DNA of 50,000 nt from Bacteroidota bacterium (GTDB taxonomy: Bacteria > Bacteroidota > Bacteroidia > 2-12-FULL-35-15): positions 1 through 50,000 of the forward strand of contig CANIQT010000028.1 in the NCBI GenBank assembly GCA_947469885.1. The letters run 5' to 3'. The first letter of the stretch is position 1, and every line of letters begins with the position of its first letter. Both the position numbers and the translations under genes were made by a program. This document shows positions 25,439 through 33,137 of this stretch, piece after piece. The notes under the pieces were generated by a model. The model saw nothing but the letters and a program-made list of their open reading frames with translations, was not told the origin of the DNA and did not search any database.

Positions 25439-25807
25439 TTATTCTCTTTCTTTAAAACTTCCTTTGAATGAAAAAAAACTTACTTCTTCTGCTTTAACAG
25501 CAGCATCGGCATGAAGCAAGCCGTTTTCTTTTGTTTTAAGGCTGATGGTCATTATCACTTCCGGATTTTCTGTGGGATTAAGTACAGCAGTAAATTTAAT
25601 GTTATCCCCTGTAACAATGGTGAGTTGTCGGTTGGCGATTTGCTCTACCGTTTCTTTTACCATTTGTGTAAGGCAAACACCAGGTACTACGGGCATACCC
25701 GGAAAATGTCCGTTGTATATTTCGTGAGCAGGATTCATTTCTATGTTTACCACATATTTTTCTCCGGCTTCTATGTTTTTTATTTTGTAGAAATTGTTTA
25801 TTAGCAT
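25439..25807 (-). CDS. FabZ-like hotdog-fold protein with altered active site
   Basis: 122 residues forming a single hotdog domain. The active-site histidine is present in the diagnostic phrase YNGHFPGMPVVPG (His34). In FabZ/FabA a catalytic acidic residue follows in the central helix; here the equivalent stretch reads PGVCLTQMVKE, with Gln48 in the position where the Glu is expected. Annotated relatives are called 3-hydroxyacyl-ACP dehydratases, often in aryl-polyene, flexirubin or lipid clusters. The change suggests weak or different activity, possibly thioester binding only. It lies with glycosyltransferase and deacetylase genes on the same strand, hinting at envelope lipid or glycan work. 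Confidence 0.75.
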   Translation of the reverse strand: MLINNFYKIKNIEAGEKYVVNIEMNPAHEIYNGHFPGMPVVPGVCLTQMVKETVEQIANRQLTIVTGDNIKFTAVLNPTENPEVIMTISLKTKENGLLHADAAVKAEEVSFFSFKGSFKERE

Positions 25808-25878
25808 GGTAGGGATTGTTAAATTGCTTTATTGATAAATTGCTTTATTGCTATTGTCTATTGCTTATTCGCTATTTC
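25808..25878. repeat. Short ATTGCTTT-type direct repeats
   Basis: The gap contains repeated AATTGCTTTATTG words and then looser ATTGCTATTG/TATTGCTTATTCGC copies. It belongs to the same class of gene-separating short repeats seen elsewhere here. Confidence 0.45.
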
Positions 25879-26753
25879 CTAATAAGATTATAATTTTTAA
25901 ACTCACCAATATGCACACCGGTTTTTTGATAAATGGAATTTAAAATTCGTTTTCTGATGGATTGTTTTTTTCCTTTAGTCGGATCGAATGAAAAAGTCCA
26001 GTTCAATCTCTTTAAGCGTTCTGCCATTACTTTTGGGTGTGTGCCGGTGAATTTTGAAACAGAATCAATTTTAGAATAATCAAACTCATCAACCCTCGGA
26101 ATATTTTCTTCCACCCATTTATCATCGTGCCATAGTTTATGAAACTCCATTTGTTTGCGTTGCATGGCCTTGGGCTGTTTCACCCATCCGTAGTGATAAA
26201 TACAGGCATCTATCATTACTACATCTAATTTTACATCATGGTCTTTTCGGAAACTCATGGCATCCTTGTACGAATAAAAACGCTTGTTGTTTTTAATTAC
26301 TCTAATTTCTTTTTTATTCCAGTTGCGCGAGTTGGCAACGTAATCGTACGATCCATAAAAATTAAGATGCTCAAACAGCAAGCCATCTACACGATTGTCG
26401 TCTTTATAATTCAGCATGGCATTTTTAATAGTGTCCAAATATTTTTCGTGAATCACCTCATCACCCTGAATATAAAAACACCAGTCGGTATCGTCAGAGA
26501 TTGCGCGAAATGCTTTGTTTGTTTCGTCAGATAACACTCTGCCGCCTTCTCTTAGCGTTTCGTCCCAAAGGGTTTCTATTATTTTTATTTTTGGTGAGTT
26601 GATGGATTTAATAAAATTCAACGTGTCGTCATCCGATTTTCCAACCGCAATCACAAACTCATCGCACACCGGAAGTATAGACGTGATGGCTTCTACCACC
26701 GGGTAGTCGAATTTAATTGCATTTTTTATAAACGAAAATCCGGTTACTTTCAT
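25872..26753 (-). CDS. Glycosyltransferase family 2-like protein
   Basis: 293 residues with the GT-A fold beginning MKVTGFSFIKNAIKFDYPVVEAITSILPVCDEFVIAVGKSDDDT, the usual start of family 2-like transferases that work on their own conserved opening. The acceptor/donor site is marked by FYIQGDEVIHEKY, in which the GDE replaces the classical DxD metal motif. The C-terminal part (HYGWVKQPKAMQRKQMEFHKLWHDDKW) is typical of this subgroup. It has no membrane helix and should act on the cytoplasmic face. It is in a same-strand row with the Tudor-like protein and polysaccharide deacetylase, suggesting a surface-glycan role. Sugar and acceptor are unknown. Confidence 0.82.
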   Translation of the reverse strand: MKVTGFSFIKNAIKFDYPVVEAITSILPVCDEFVIAVGKSDDDTLNFIKSINSPKIKIIETLWDETLREGGRVLSDETNKAFRAISDDTDWCFYIQGDEVIHEKYLDTIKNAMLNYKDDNRVDGLLFEHLNFYGSYDYVANSRNWNKKEIRVIKNNKRFYSYKDAMSFRKDHDVKLDVVMIDACIYHYGWVKQPKAMQRKQMEFHKLWHDDKWVEENIPRVDEFDYSKIDSVSKFTGTHPKVMAERLKRLNWTFSFDPTKGKKQSIRKRILNSIYQKTGVHIGEFKNYNLIRK

Positions 26754-26764
26754 AAATTAGTTCT

Positions 26765-26812
26765 TTGGTTCAATGGTCATTTGTTAGTGTATAAAACTAA
26801 TGACTAATGACT
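26765..26812. repeat. Hairpin of ACTAATG heptamers
   Basis: GGTCATTTGTTAGT on the left is roughly complementary to ACTAATGACTAATGAC on the right, the latter being two ACTAATG heptamers. It fills the gap between the glycosyltransferase and the next minus-strand gene. Confidence 0.55.
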
Positions 26813-27350
26813 ATTTATTACTCTGACCAACAAAATGGTCTTCTTTGTTTTTAAAAATAATATTAAAACTGGTTAAACTGCCATAAATGCGGGTAATGTA
26901 TTGTTGCAGGTTTACTTTGTCTTCATCCGTTAGTTTAGGGTGGCTGTTAATGTTTTGTTCCAACACCCTCAACCTATCACGTACCATTACTATCTTGTGG
27001 AAAAAACCATCAACAGGCATTTCGTGAGGTTTTAGTTTTTCGTCTTGTGGTTTCATTATCAGCGTTCCCCCTGTCCATTTATCAGCAAAATCTACTATTC
27101 CTGTCGCATTACCAGTTTTTTCTATTAGATGATTAAATACTTTTTCCAAATCGGCAATACTCACTTTTGGCGAATCGTCAGTTGATTCAACTGGTTCCAC
27201 AATTTCGAAATCCTGATTTGAAATGGATAATTCCATTTTACCACCTCTTGCGAAAAGCACTTCGTATCCTGCAATGCTAACTGTACTTATGATTCCTTCA
27301 CCATATTTTTCATGGTCTATCCGTGTGCCGGGTGTTAGTTCTTTTTCCAT
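26811..27350 (-). CDS. Hypothetical protein with UvrD-type Tudor-like N-terminus
   Basis: 179 residues from the Met before EKELTPGTR. Residues 5-50 (PGTRIDHEKYGEGIISTV..YEVLFARGGKMELS) match the GxxVxHxxFGxGxV pattern of the Tudor-like domain found at the C-terminus of UvrD/PcrA helicases, where it contacts RNA polymerase. The rest is helical (VSIADLEKVFNHLIEKTG, FHKIVMVRDRLRVLEQNINSHPKLTDEDKVNLQQYITRIYGSLTSFN). Function unknown. A longer frame starting at 27443 would overlap the deacetylase gene by 65 bases and reads through repeat-like sequence, so I chose the internal start at 27350, which leaves 28 bases to the upstream stop. Confidence 0.72.
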   Translation of the reverse strand: MEKELTPGTRIDHEKYGEGIISTVSIAGYEVLFARGGKMELSISNQDFEIVEPVESTDDSPKVSIADLEKVFNHLIEKTGNATGIVDFADKWTGGTLIMKPQDEKLKPHEMPVDGFFHKIVMVRDRLRVLEQNINSHPKLTDEDKVNLQQYITRIYGSLTSFNIIFKNKEDHFVGQSNK

Positions 27351-27378
27351 ATTTTTAATTTTAATCCTAAATCTTAAA

Positions 27379-28146
27379 TCATTTCGTTTGATTTCCTGAT
27401 AATATTTTTTGTAAAAAAGTTTTGGGATAAAAATAATGTCCACTAACTTTATTTTTAAAACTTGCCATACGTGTGCGAGATGTTACTTCTATCCTCCTGA
27501 TTTGAAATTTGTCTTCACCAAATTGTTTTGGACCCGTGTTGGTAGAAACAGCAAAAGTAAAACCCGATTCGCGGGCTATTTGTTTTACTTCTTCATTAAT
27601 TCCCCCAAAAGGATAAGCAAAACTAACTGCTTTTTTCCCAGTAATTCGTTCTACATCTTCTTTGCAACCTGCTATTTCGCGCCTGCTTTCGGTTGCTTTA
27701 CATTTCGATAAATCAACATGGGAGCGAGTATGTCCGCCCATTTCTATTCCGTACCTGCTCATTTCCTTTTTCTGCTGGTCGTTCATCATATTTACTTTTG
27801 GTTCCCCTTCTCGCACACCCCACACGTTGTGGTCGGCATGAGTTACCAAATAAATTACTGCTTTGAAACGGTATTTTTTGAGTATAGGATACATCAGTGT
27901 GTAATTATCTTCATAGCCGTCATCAAACGTAAGTATTACTTTTTTTGTCAAATCCATTTTAGGGTTTTCGGCTAAATCAACAAAAGTGATTGTTTGATAA
28001 CCGTTTGTTTGGAGGTAAGAAAGTTGTTTTTCAAAGTCCTTTTCATAAACATAAATTTTGTGTTGCCCTATAGCCGATTGATTGTTTACAATACGGTGGT
28101 ATAACAATACTGGCACACTATATAATTTCACATTTTGATTTTCCAC
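27379..28146 (-). CDS. Polysaccharide deacetylase family protein (NodB domain)
   Basis: 255 residues, no signal peptide. The carbohydrate-esterase-4 signatures are present: the catalytic and metal-binding TFDDGYEDN (Asp75, Asp76), the zinc histidines in GGHTRSHVDL (His139, His143), and the YPFGG motif. The N-terminus VPVLLYHRIV is the usual start of this subgroup. The enzyme removes N-acetyl groups from a GlcNAc-containing glycan; because no export signal is visible the substrate may be a cytoplasmic lipid-linked intermediate. A perfect -7 element lies 20 bases upstream, and the hypothetical and glycosyltransferase genes follow on the same strand, so it likely heads that operon. Confidence 0.9.
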   Translation of the reverse strand: MENQNVKLYSVPVLLYHRIVNNQSAIGQHKIYVYEKDFEKQLSYLQTNGYQTITFVDLAENPKMDLTKKVILTFDDGYEDNYTLMYPILKKYRFKAVIYLVTHADHNVWGVREGEPKVNMMNDQQKKEMSRYGIEMGGHTRSHVDLSKCKATESRREIAGCKEDVERITGKKAVSFAYPFGGINEEVKQIARESGFTFAVSTNTGPKQFGEDKFQIRRIEVTSRTRMASFKNKVSGHYFYPKTFLQKILSGNQTK

Positions 28147-28165
28147 TTTTTAATAAATTAGCCTG

Positions 28166-28173
28166 CAAAACTA
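28166..28173 (-). promoter_or_regulatory. -7 element of the deacetylase gene
   Basis: TAGTTTTG on the minus strand, a perfect TAnnTTTG, 19 bases upstream of the start. Confidence 0.55.
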
Positions 28174-28177
28174 ATAA

Positions 28178-28214
28178 AAAAACTCCTGCTCTAGTAAAAG
28201 AGCAGGAGTTTGAG
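28178..28214 (-). terminator. Intrinsic terminator of the RCC1-repeat gene
   Basis: A perfect 13-bp stem (28180-28192 with 28199-28211) has a T-run on the minus strand beyond it, 19 bases after the stop of the large gene. Confidence 0.88.
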
Positions 28215-28232
28215 AATTTCGAATAGTAACTA

Positions 28233-31200
28233 TTACTGTTTAATCACTCGTTGAGTATTGAGTACATTGCCATTTGCATCAAGCATTCGAACAAAATAAA
28301 TACCTCTTTCGTATCTTTCAATGGATGTTTTAACAGATGTATTGCCTGCACTCAGATTATGTTTTTCGGAGATTACTTTATTTCCAAGAACATTATATAC
28401 TTCCATCACAACCACCATATCTATTTCAGAACTTATATCAATAGTAAACTCTGATTTTGCAGGGTTTGGATAAAGGTCAGAGTAAGTATTGTCAAACACA
28501 TTAGCACCTTCGCGGTTGTTGCTCATTGCATCGGCACCAAGGCATCTTGTAATGGTTTTTGTTCTTAATGCACTAGTGTTTCCGCAAGCGTTAGTAGAAG
28601 ATACTTTTAAAATACCGGTTGCTGTATTAGGTCCTGTTGAAAAAGGATTGATGTTGACAGTAATTGAAGTGGTACCATTACCACTCACAAGGGTCATACC
28701 GGCTGGCAATGTCCAGTTGTACGACACAGCACCAGCCACATTGGCTACAAAATAATTTGCAGTTGATAAACCGCAGGTATTTGAAGGACCAGAAATAGCA
28801 CCTGGCTGAACAGCAGTTACAACCAAGTTAACAGTTCTTGGCGGACCACTTCCGCAAGCGTTGGTGGCAAGGCAAGAAATAGTTCCTCCTGTTGTTCCGT
28901 TCAATAAAACGCTTACCACATTGCTGGTATTGGAGCCAACAATAGTTCCTGCTCCGGTTATAGTCCAAACATATCCTGTAGCACCTGCCACAGCCGGTAC
29001 TGAATAAGTAGCAGTAGTTAATCCGCACACATTAAGCGGACCAGACATAGAGAGCGGCATTACAGGAGTATGAGCAGTTACAAAAATAGAAGTACCCGGA
29101 ACACTTCCGCAAGCATTCACTGCTGTTACATTTATATTTCCTGAAATAAATGTTGCTGCAAAGTTCACGGTAATTTGTGTTGTTCCAACTCCGTTGGCAA
29201 TGGAAACACCAGAAGGTACTGTCCATGTGTAAGAAGTGGCACCAAATACCGGAGAAATAAAATAAACAGCTGATGTTAATCCACAAGCAGATGTAGGGCC
29301 GTTTATAGCTCCCGGAATGCCAGGTTTTTTGCTTACACCAAAAAGGGAGGTACTACTGTTTCCACAACTGTTTATGGCTGTACAAGTAACATTTCCGGTT
29401 ACGGTACCTCCTGAGATACTAACATTTATTAACGTGTTTCCCTGACCAGAAAGAATAGTCATTCCGGTTGTTCCTGTTGGCACTGTCCATACATAAGAAG
29501 TGGCACCAGCCACAGGTAATACAGAATAATTGGCTGCTGCTAAACCGCACAATGCACTTGGTCCTGATATTACGGGAGCTGCCGGAGCACCGGTACAAAG
29601 TGGAGTAGTAAAGGTAGTTGAATACACTCCTGTATTACAAAGGTTGGGAGCAAATTTTACACTTATATTATAAGTCGTTCCTGCAACGAGTCCACTTAAC
29701 TGATATGGAAAACTAAAAGGTCCGGTAAACGTGAGACCATTAACACTTACCAAGTACTGTGCGCCAGGAGTTATAGGAGTTGCATCTACAAATGCAGAAG
29801 TAGGAGTGATGCCACTTATATTAACAGTAAGTGCTCCAGTTGGCAAAAGATGAATAGCAGGATTACTATCATCACAATCCGTTGGATCGGCTACAAATCC
29901 TATTGGTTGTGTACACGAAGATTGAATCACTGTAGCATTGCCAAATCCATCATTGTCAGCATCTAAATACCAATCAACAGGAAACATAACTCCAATTGTA
30001 ATATTTGCACACGCACCTAAAGCCGGGCATCCACCTTCACCTCTTGCAAAGAAAGTAGTGGTTGCTGCTGGTGATGCCGTTATTATTGTACCTGTGCCAA
30101 TTGGTGTGCCTCCACAACTTCCGCTATACCATTGCCAATGGGTTGCACTGTTGAGCATTGAACCCGAAACAACACTTAAAACTACCGTTCCATTTCCACA
30201 AAGAGAAGTGGAGCTAGCGATAAGAATTGGAATAGATGGGTTGTTACATGGAAGCGCATTAACTACAAAATCAAATTGGTGACTGTCGGTGGTGGTACCG
30301 TTACCCAATTGCCCAAAATTATTTAAACCCGACATACACAATAACGATCTGTCGCTATGTATAATAGCAGTATGATTGTAGCCGCAAGCCATGGTAACTA
30401 TATTTGATACTGAATCTACTAAAAAAGGAAGCGTATGAGTTACTGAGTGCCCCAATTGGGAAGAAGCATTATCGCCCCATCCATATATTTCACCTGTGTT
30501 AATGATTGCAAAACTATGTGCTAAACCTGCATAAACAGTTAATGCTTTTACTCCCAATGTCTGGAAAAAACTAACAACTACCGGTGCATTGTGAGGATTA
30601 AAAGTACCATCACCTATTTGCCCATGTGTATTATCGCCCCATGCATAAACTAGTCCATTGGAAGTTACACCCAGCGAATGTGCGCCTCCGGCAGAAGCAG
30701 CAATTGAAATCCAGTTGTTGGTAGGAACTGCTGTTACAAGTTGGAATGACGGAACTATAGATGCCAACGAACCAATACCCAACTGACCGAAATCGTTGTT
30801 TCCCGCAGCCGATAGTGTGCCATTTGATTTTAATATTAATGTAAAATCGGTACCGCATTCCACATCCACCCAAGTATCTAATCCGCTAATTTGTATCGGA
30901 GCGGTGGTAGGAGTAGGGTTAGGAGTTCCGTTTCCAAACTGACCAAAAGTATTGTCGCCCCAAGCCCACAATGTTCCATCAGCTTTAATAGCCATTGAGT
31001 AGGCGTCTCCTGCCGATACAGAAGTCCAGTTGTTACCCACCCCAATTTGAATAGGAGTAGAGTGCAAACTTGCGTCTGAGTTTCCGATTCCTAATTGCCC
31101 GTTCACATTTTTTCCCCAAGCCCATAAAGTACCATTTGCTTTAATTGCTAAGGTATGGCTTTTACCACAAACCACCTGCTTGAAGTCGGAACCGATAACC

Positions 31201-32540
31201 TGAACAGGAACTAACGAATTTGGAGTAGTAGAGCCATTGCCCAATTGTCCGAAATCATTATTTCCCATTGTCCAAATGTTTCCATCCGATTTTAGTGCTG
31301 CTGTATATGTATCTCCAGCCGCCACTTTCGACCAACCAAGGGGCACCACACTCACTTGCACCGGACTTGCCTCATTGTTGGTGTTTCCGTTTCCTATCTG
31401 ACCAGTTGAATTATTTCCCCACGAAAAGAGTGCTCCATTGGCTGCTATAGAGTAAGAGGTGCCAAAACCACATTCAACATTTACCAAATTGGTCATTGAA
31501 GAGATTAATAGTGGAGTAGGGTGAGGGTTGGAGTCGGGGGTTCCAATTCCTAACTGTCCGAAAACATTGCTTCCCCACGCGAATAATTTTCCATCGGACG
31601 AAACACCCAAGCTATGTGTCAAATTGGAGTTTCCGGTTTGTCCAATAGACATACCAATCCATTTTATGGTGGCACCAATTTGCACAGGTGCGTTTTGGTT
31701 TTGTGAGGTTCCATCACCCAACTGTCCTGCACCATTGAAACCCCATGCAAATAATTTCCCGTTGTTTTGTAAGCCCAATACGCTGTTATCTCCTGTTTCT
31801 ACACTTATCCAACTGGTGGCACTTCCAATCTGAACCGGTGCTAGATTTTGGAGCACTGTAAGTGTACCAACCCCCAACTGTCCAACATCATTTGTTCCCC
31901 ATGTCCAAAGTGTACCATCATACTGAATGGCTGCTACGTGATTATTTCCTCCCGAAATATTTCTCCAGTTGTGATTGTTACCCACCATGGTTAAAGTAGG
32001 GAATGTAGGTACTGAAGTACCGAGCCCTAATGCCCCGTTTTGGTTGGAGCCACAAGCCCATAGTGTACCATCTGCTTTTATTACATACGTTTGGTTAACA
32101 CCGCAACCCATGCTCACCCAGTTATTTTCTGTTCCAATTTGCAATGGCACGCTGGTATCGGGATTTACGTTAATACCCAATTGTCCTTTATCGTTGAAAC
32201 CCCAAGCCCAAACGGTTCCATCAGCTTTAATGGCTATCACATGGTTTCCACCACAATTAATATCCACCCAGTCGTTAGCATGTGTTGCTTCCTGAACAGG
32301 GGTATTACTATTGGTGTGGGTACCATCACCCAACTGACCATGGTTGTTCAATCCCCAAGCCCATATTTCACCGCTTCTTATTTCTACTGTAAAACCATTG
32401 CCGCCCACTACATGATGTGCATTGCGTGGAGCATTGCTTCTTGTTTTTCCGGTAGAATTCGCTGGTGCCTCTGTTGCATTTGAATTGAATACAAACAGCA
32501 GTAATACTGCGCTGAATAAATATAGTAGTATTTTTTTCAT
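28233..32540 (-). CDS. Giant secreted T9SS type A protein with RCC1 repeats, metal-binding motif and Ig-like repeats
   Basis: 1435 residues. A signal peptide (1-23) is followed at about 40-760 by a long series of RCC1-type propeller repeats (units such as GTLWAWGDNTFGQFGNGT and HTLAIKANG). Residues about 854-895 hold a DWYLDADNDGFG..GFVADPTDCDDSNPAI segment, the putative metal-binding motif first described in MopE-like proteins, probably for Ca2+. Residues about 985-1330 are five Ig/PKD-like repeats each opening ISGPSxxCGL and containing VxGATxYxWTVP. The end (about 1355-1435) is a type A sorting domain (LYPNPAKSEFTIDIS, MEVYNVLGNKVIS, GIYFVRMLD, RVIKQ). Bacterial RCC1 proteins of this size are usually surface adhesins; the ligand is unknown. 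It is monocistronic. Confidence 0.88.
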   Translation of the reverse strand: MKKILLYLFSAVLLLFVFNSNATEAPANSTGKTRSNAPRNAHHVVGGNGFTVEIRSGEIWAWGLNNHGQLGDGTHTNSNTPVQEATHANDWVDINCGGNHVIAIKADGTVWAWGFNDKGQLGINVNPDTSVPLQIGTENNWVSMGCGVNQTYVIKADGTLWACGSNQNGALGLGTSVPTFPTLTMVGNNHNWRNISGGNNHVAAIQYDGTLWTWGTNDVGQLGVGTLTVLQNLAPVQIGSATSWISVETGDNSVLGLQNNGKLFAWGFNGAGQLGDGTSQNQNAPVQIGATIKWIGMSIGQTGNSNLTHSLGVSSDGKLFAWGSNVFGQLGIGTPDSNPHPTPLLISSMTNLVNVECGFGTSYSIAANGALFSWGNNSTGQIGNGNTNNEASPVQVSVVPLGWSKVAAGDTYTAALKSDGNIWTMGNNDFGQLGNGSTTPNSLVPVQVIGSDFKQVVCGKSHTLAIKANGTLWAWGKNVNGQLGIGNSDASLHSTPIQIGVGNNWTSVSAGDAYSMAIKADGTLWAWGDNTFGQFGNGTPNPTPTTAPIQISGLDTWVDVECGTDFTLILKSNGTLSAAGNNDFGQLGIGSLASIVPSFQLVTAVPTNNWISIAASAGGAHSLGVTSNGLVYAWGDNTHGQIGDGTFNPHNAPVVVSFFQTLGVKALTVYAGLAHSFAIINTGEIYGWGDNASSQLGHSVTHTLPFLVDSVSNIVTMACGYNHTAIIHSDRSLLCMSGLNNFGQLGNGTTTDSHQFDFVVNALPCNNPSIPILIASSTSLCGNGTVVLSVVSGSMLNSATHWQWYSGSCGGTPIGTGTIITASPAATTTFFARGEGGCPALGACANITIGVMFPVDWYLDADNDGFGNATVIQSSCTQPIGFVADPTDCDDSNPAIHLLPTGALTVNISGITPTSAFVDATPITPGAQYLVSVNGLTFTGPFSFPYQLSGLVAGTTYNISVKFAPNLCNTGVYSTTFTTPLCTGAPAAPVISGPSALCGLAAANYSVLPVAGATSYVWTVPTGTTGMTILSGQGNTLINVSISGGTVTGNVTCTAINSCGNSSTSLFGVSKKPGIPGAINGPTSACGLTSAVYFISPVFGATSYTWTVPSGVSIANGVGTTQITVNFAATFISGNINVTAVNACGSVPGTSIFVTAHTPVMPLSMSGPLNVCGLTTATYSVPAVAGATGYVWTITGAGTIVGSNTSNVVSVLLNGTTGGTISCLATNACGSGPPRTVNLVVTAVQPGAISGPSNTCGLSTANYFVANVAGAVSYNWTLPAGMTLVSGNGTTSITVNINPFSTGPNTATGILKVSSTNACGNTSALRTKTITRCLGADAMSNNREGANVFDNTYSDLYPNPAKSEFTIDISSEIDMVVVMEVYNVLGNKVISEKHNLSAGNTSVKTSIERYERGIYFVRMLDANGNVLNTQRVIKQ

Positions 32541-32878
32541 TTGGGTAGTTTTTAATTAGATTGTTATATGATAATTGAGAATGTTCTAAATTTGTGGCTG
32601 AAGTATAATAGGTATTTTAATTAATGAACGTTTTAGCTGCAAACTTGGTGGAATAGTTGAAAACTTTTTTAAATTGAAGTCCATTAATTACTTTCCGGGG
32701 TTAATAAATAAGAACTTTAAAATTAAATGGAAGGAGTGAAATATTATTGCTTCAGGTTTAATTCCATTTGCTAAGCATTCTGATTTTCACAGATTGGCAG
32801 GTCTGTTTTAGAAAATTCAGAAAGCTAACATCTTGATTTTAAGCTAAAATTCATTATAATCCTGTATAAATACTTTTC

Positions 32879-33123
32879 ACACCAAAAGTTCAAACTTTCG
32901 TTTCAAACATTCAAACTTTGGCTTCAACGGTTTAAACTTTCGTTTCAAATGTTCAAACTTTAACACCAAAGTTCCAACCTTTGGCTTCAAAGTTTCAAAC
33001 TTTCCGTTCAAATACTCAAACTTTCGTTTTAAATGTTCAACCATTAACACCAAAGTTCCAACCTTTCGTTTCAAATTTTCTAACTTTAACTCCAAAAGTT
33101 CAATCATTTGCTTCAAAAGATTT
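32879..33123. repeat. 21-bp tandem array B (12 units)
   Basis: Twelve units of 21 bases with the pattern G-YTTCAAA-N2-TTCAAACTTT-N. A variant unit (ACACCAAAGTTCCAACCTTT) occurs at positions 1, 5, 9 and, altered, 11, giving a higher-order period of four units (84 bases). It lies just past the stop of the TPR-SpoIIE gene and is not adjacent to a promoter. On the minus strand one frame is open for 79 codons and would give leucine/phenylalanine heptads; this follows from the period and is left out as a gene. The rest of the 32541-33137 gap, apart from this array, is AT-rich with nothing I can name. Confidence 0.85.
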
Positions 33124-33137
33124 TATATGAGATATTG

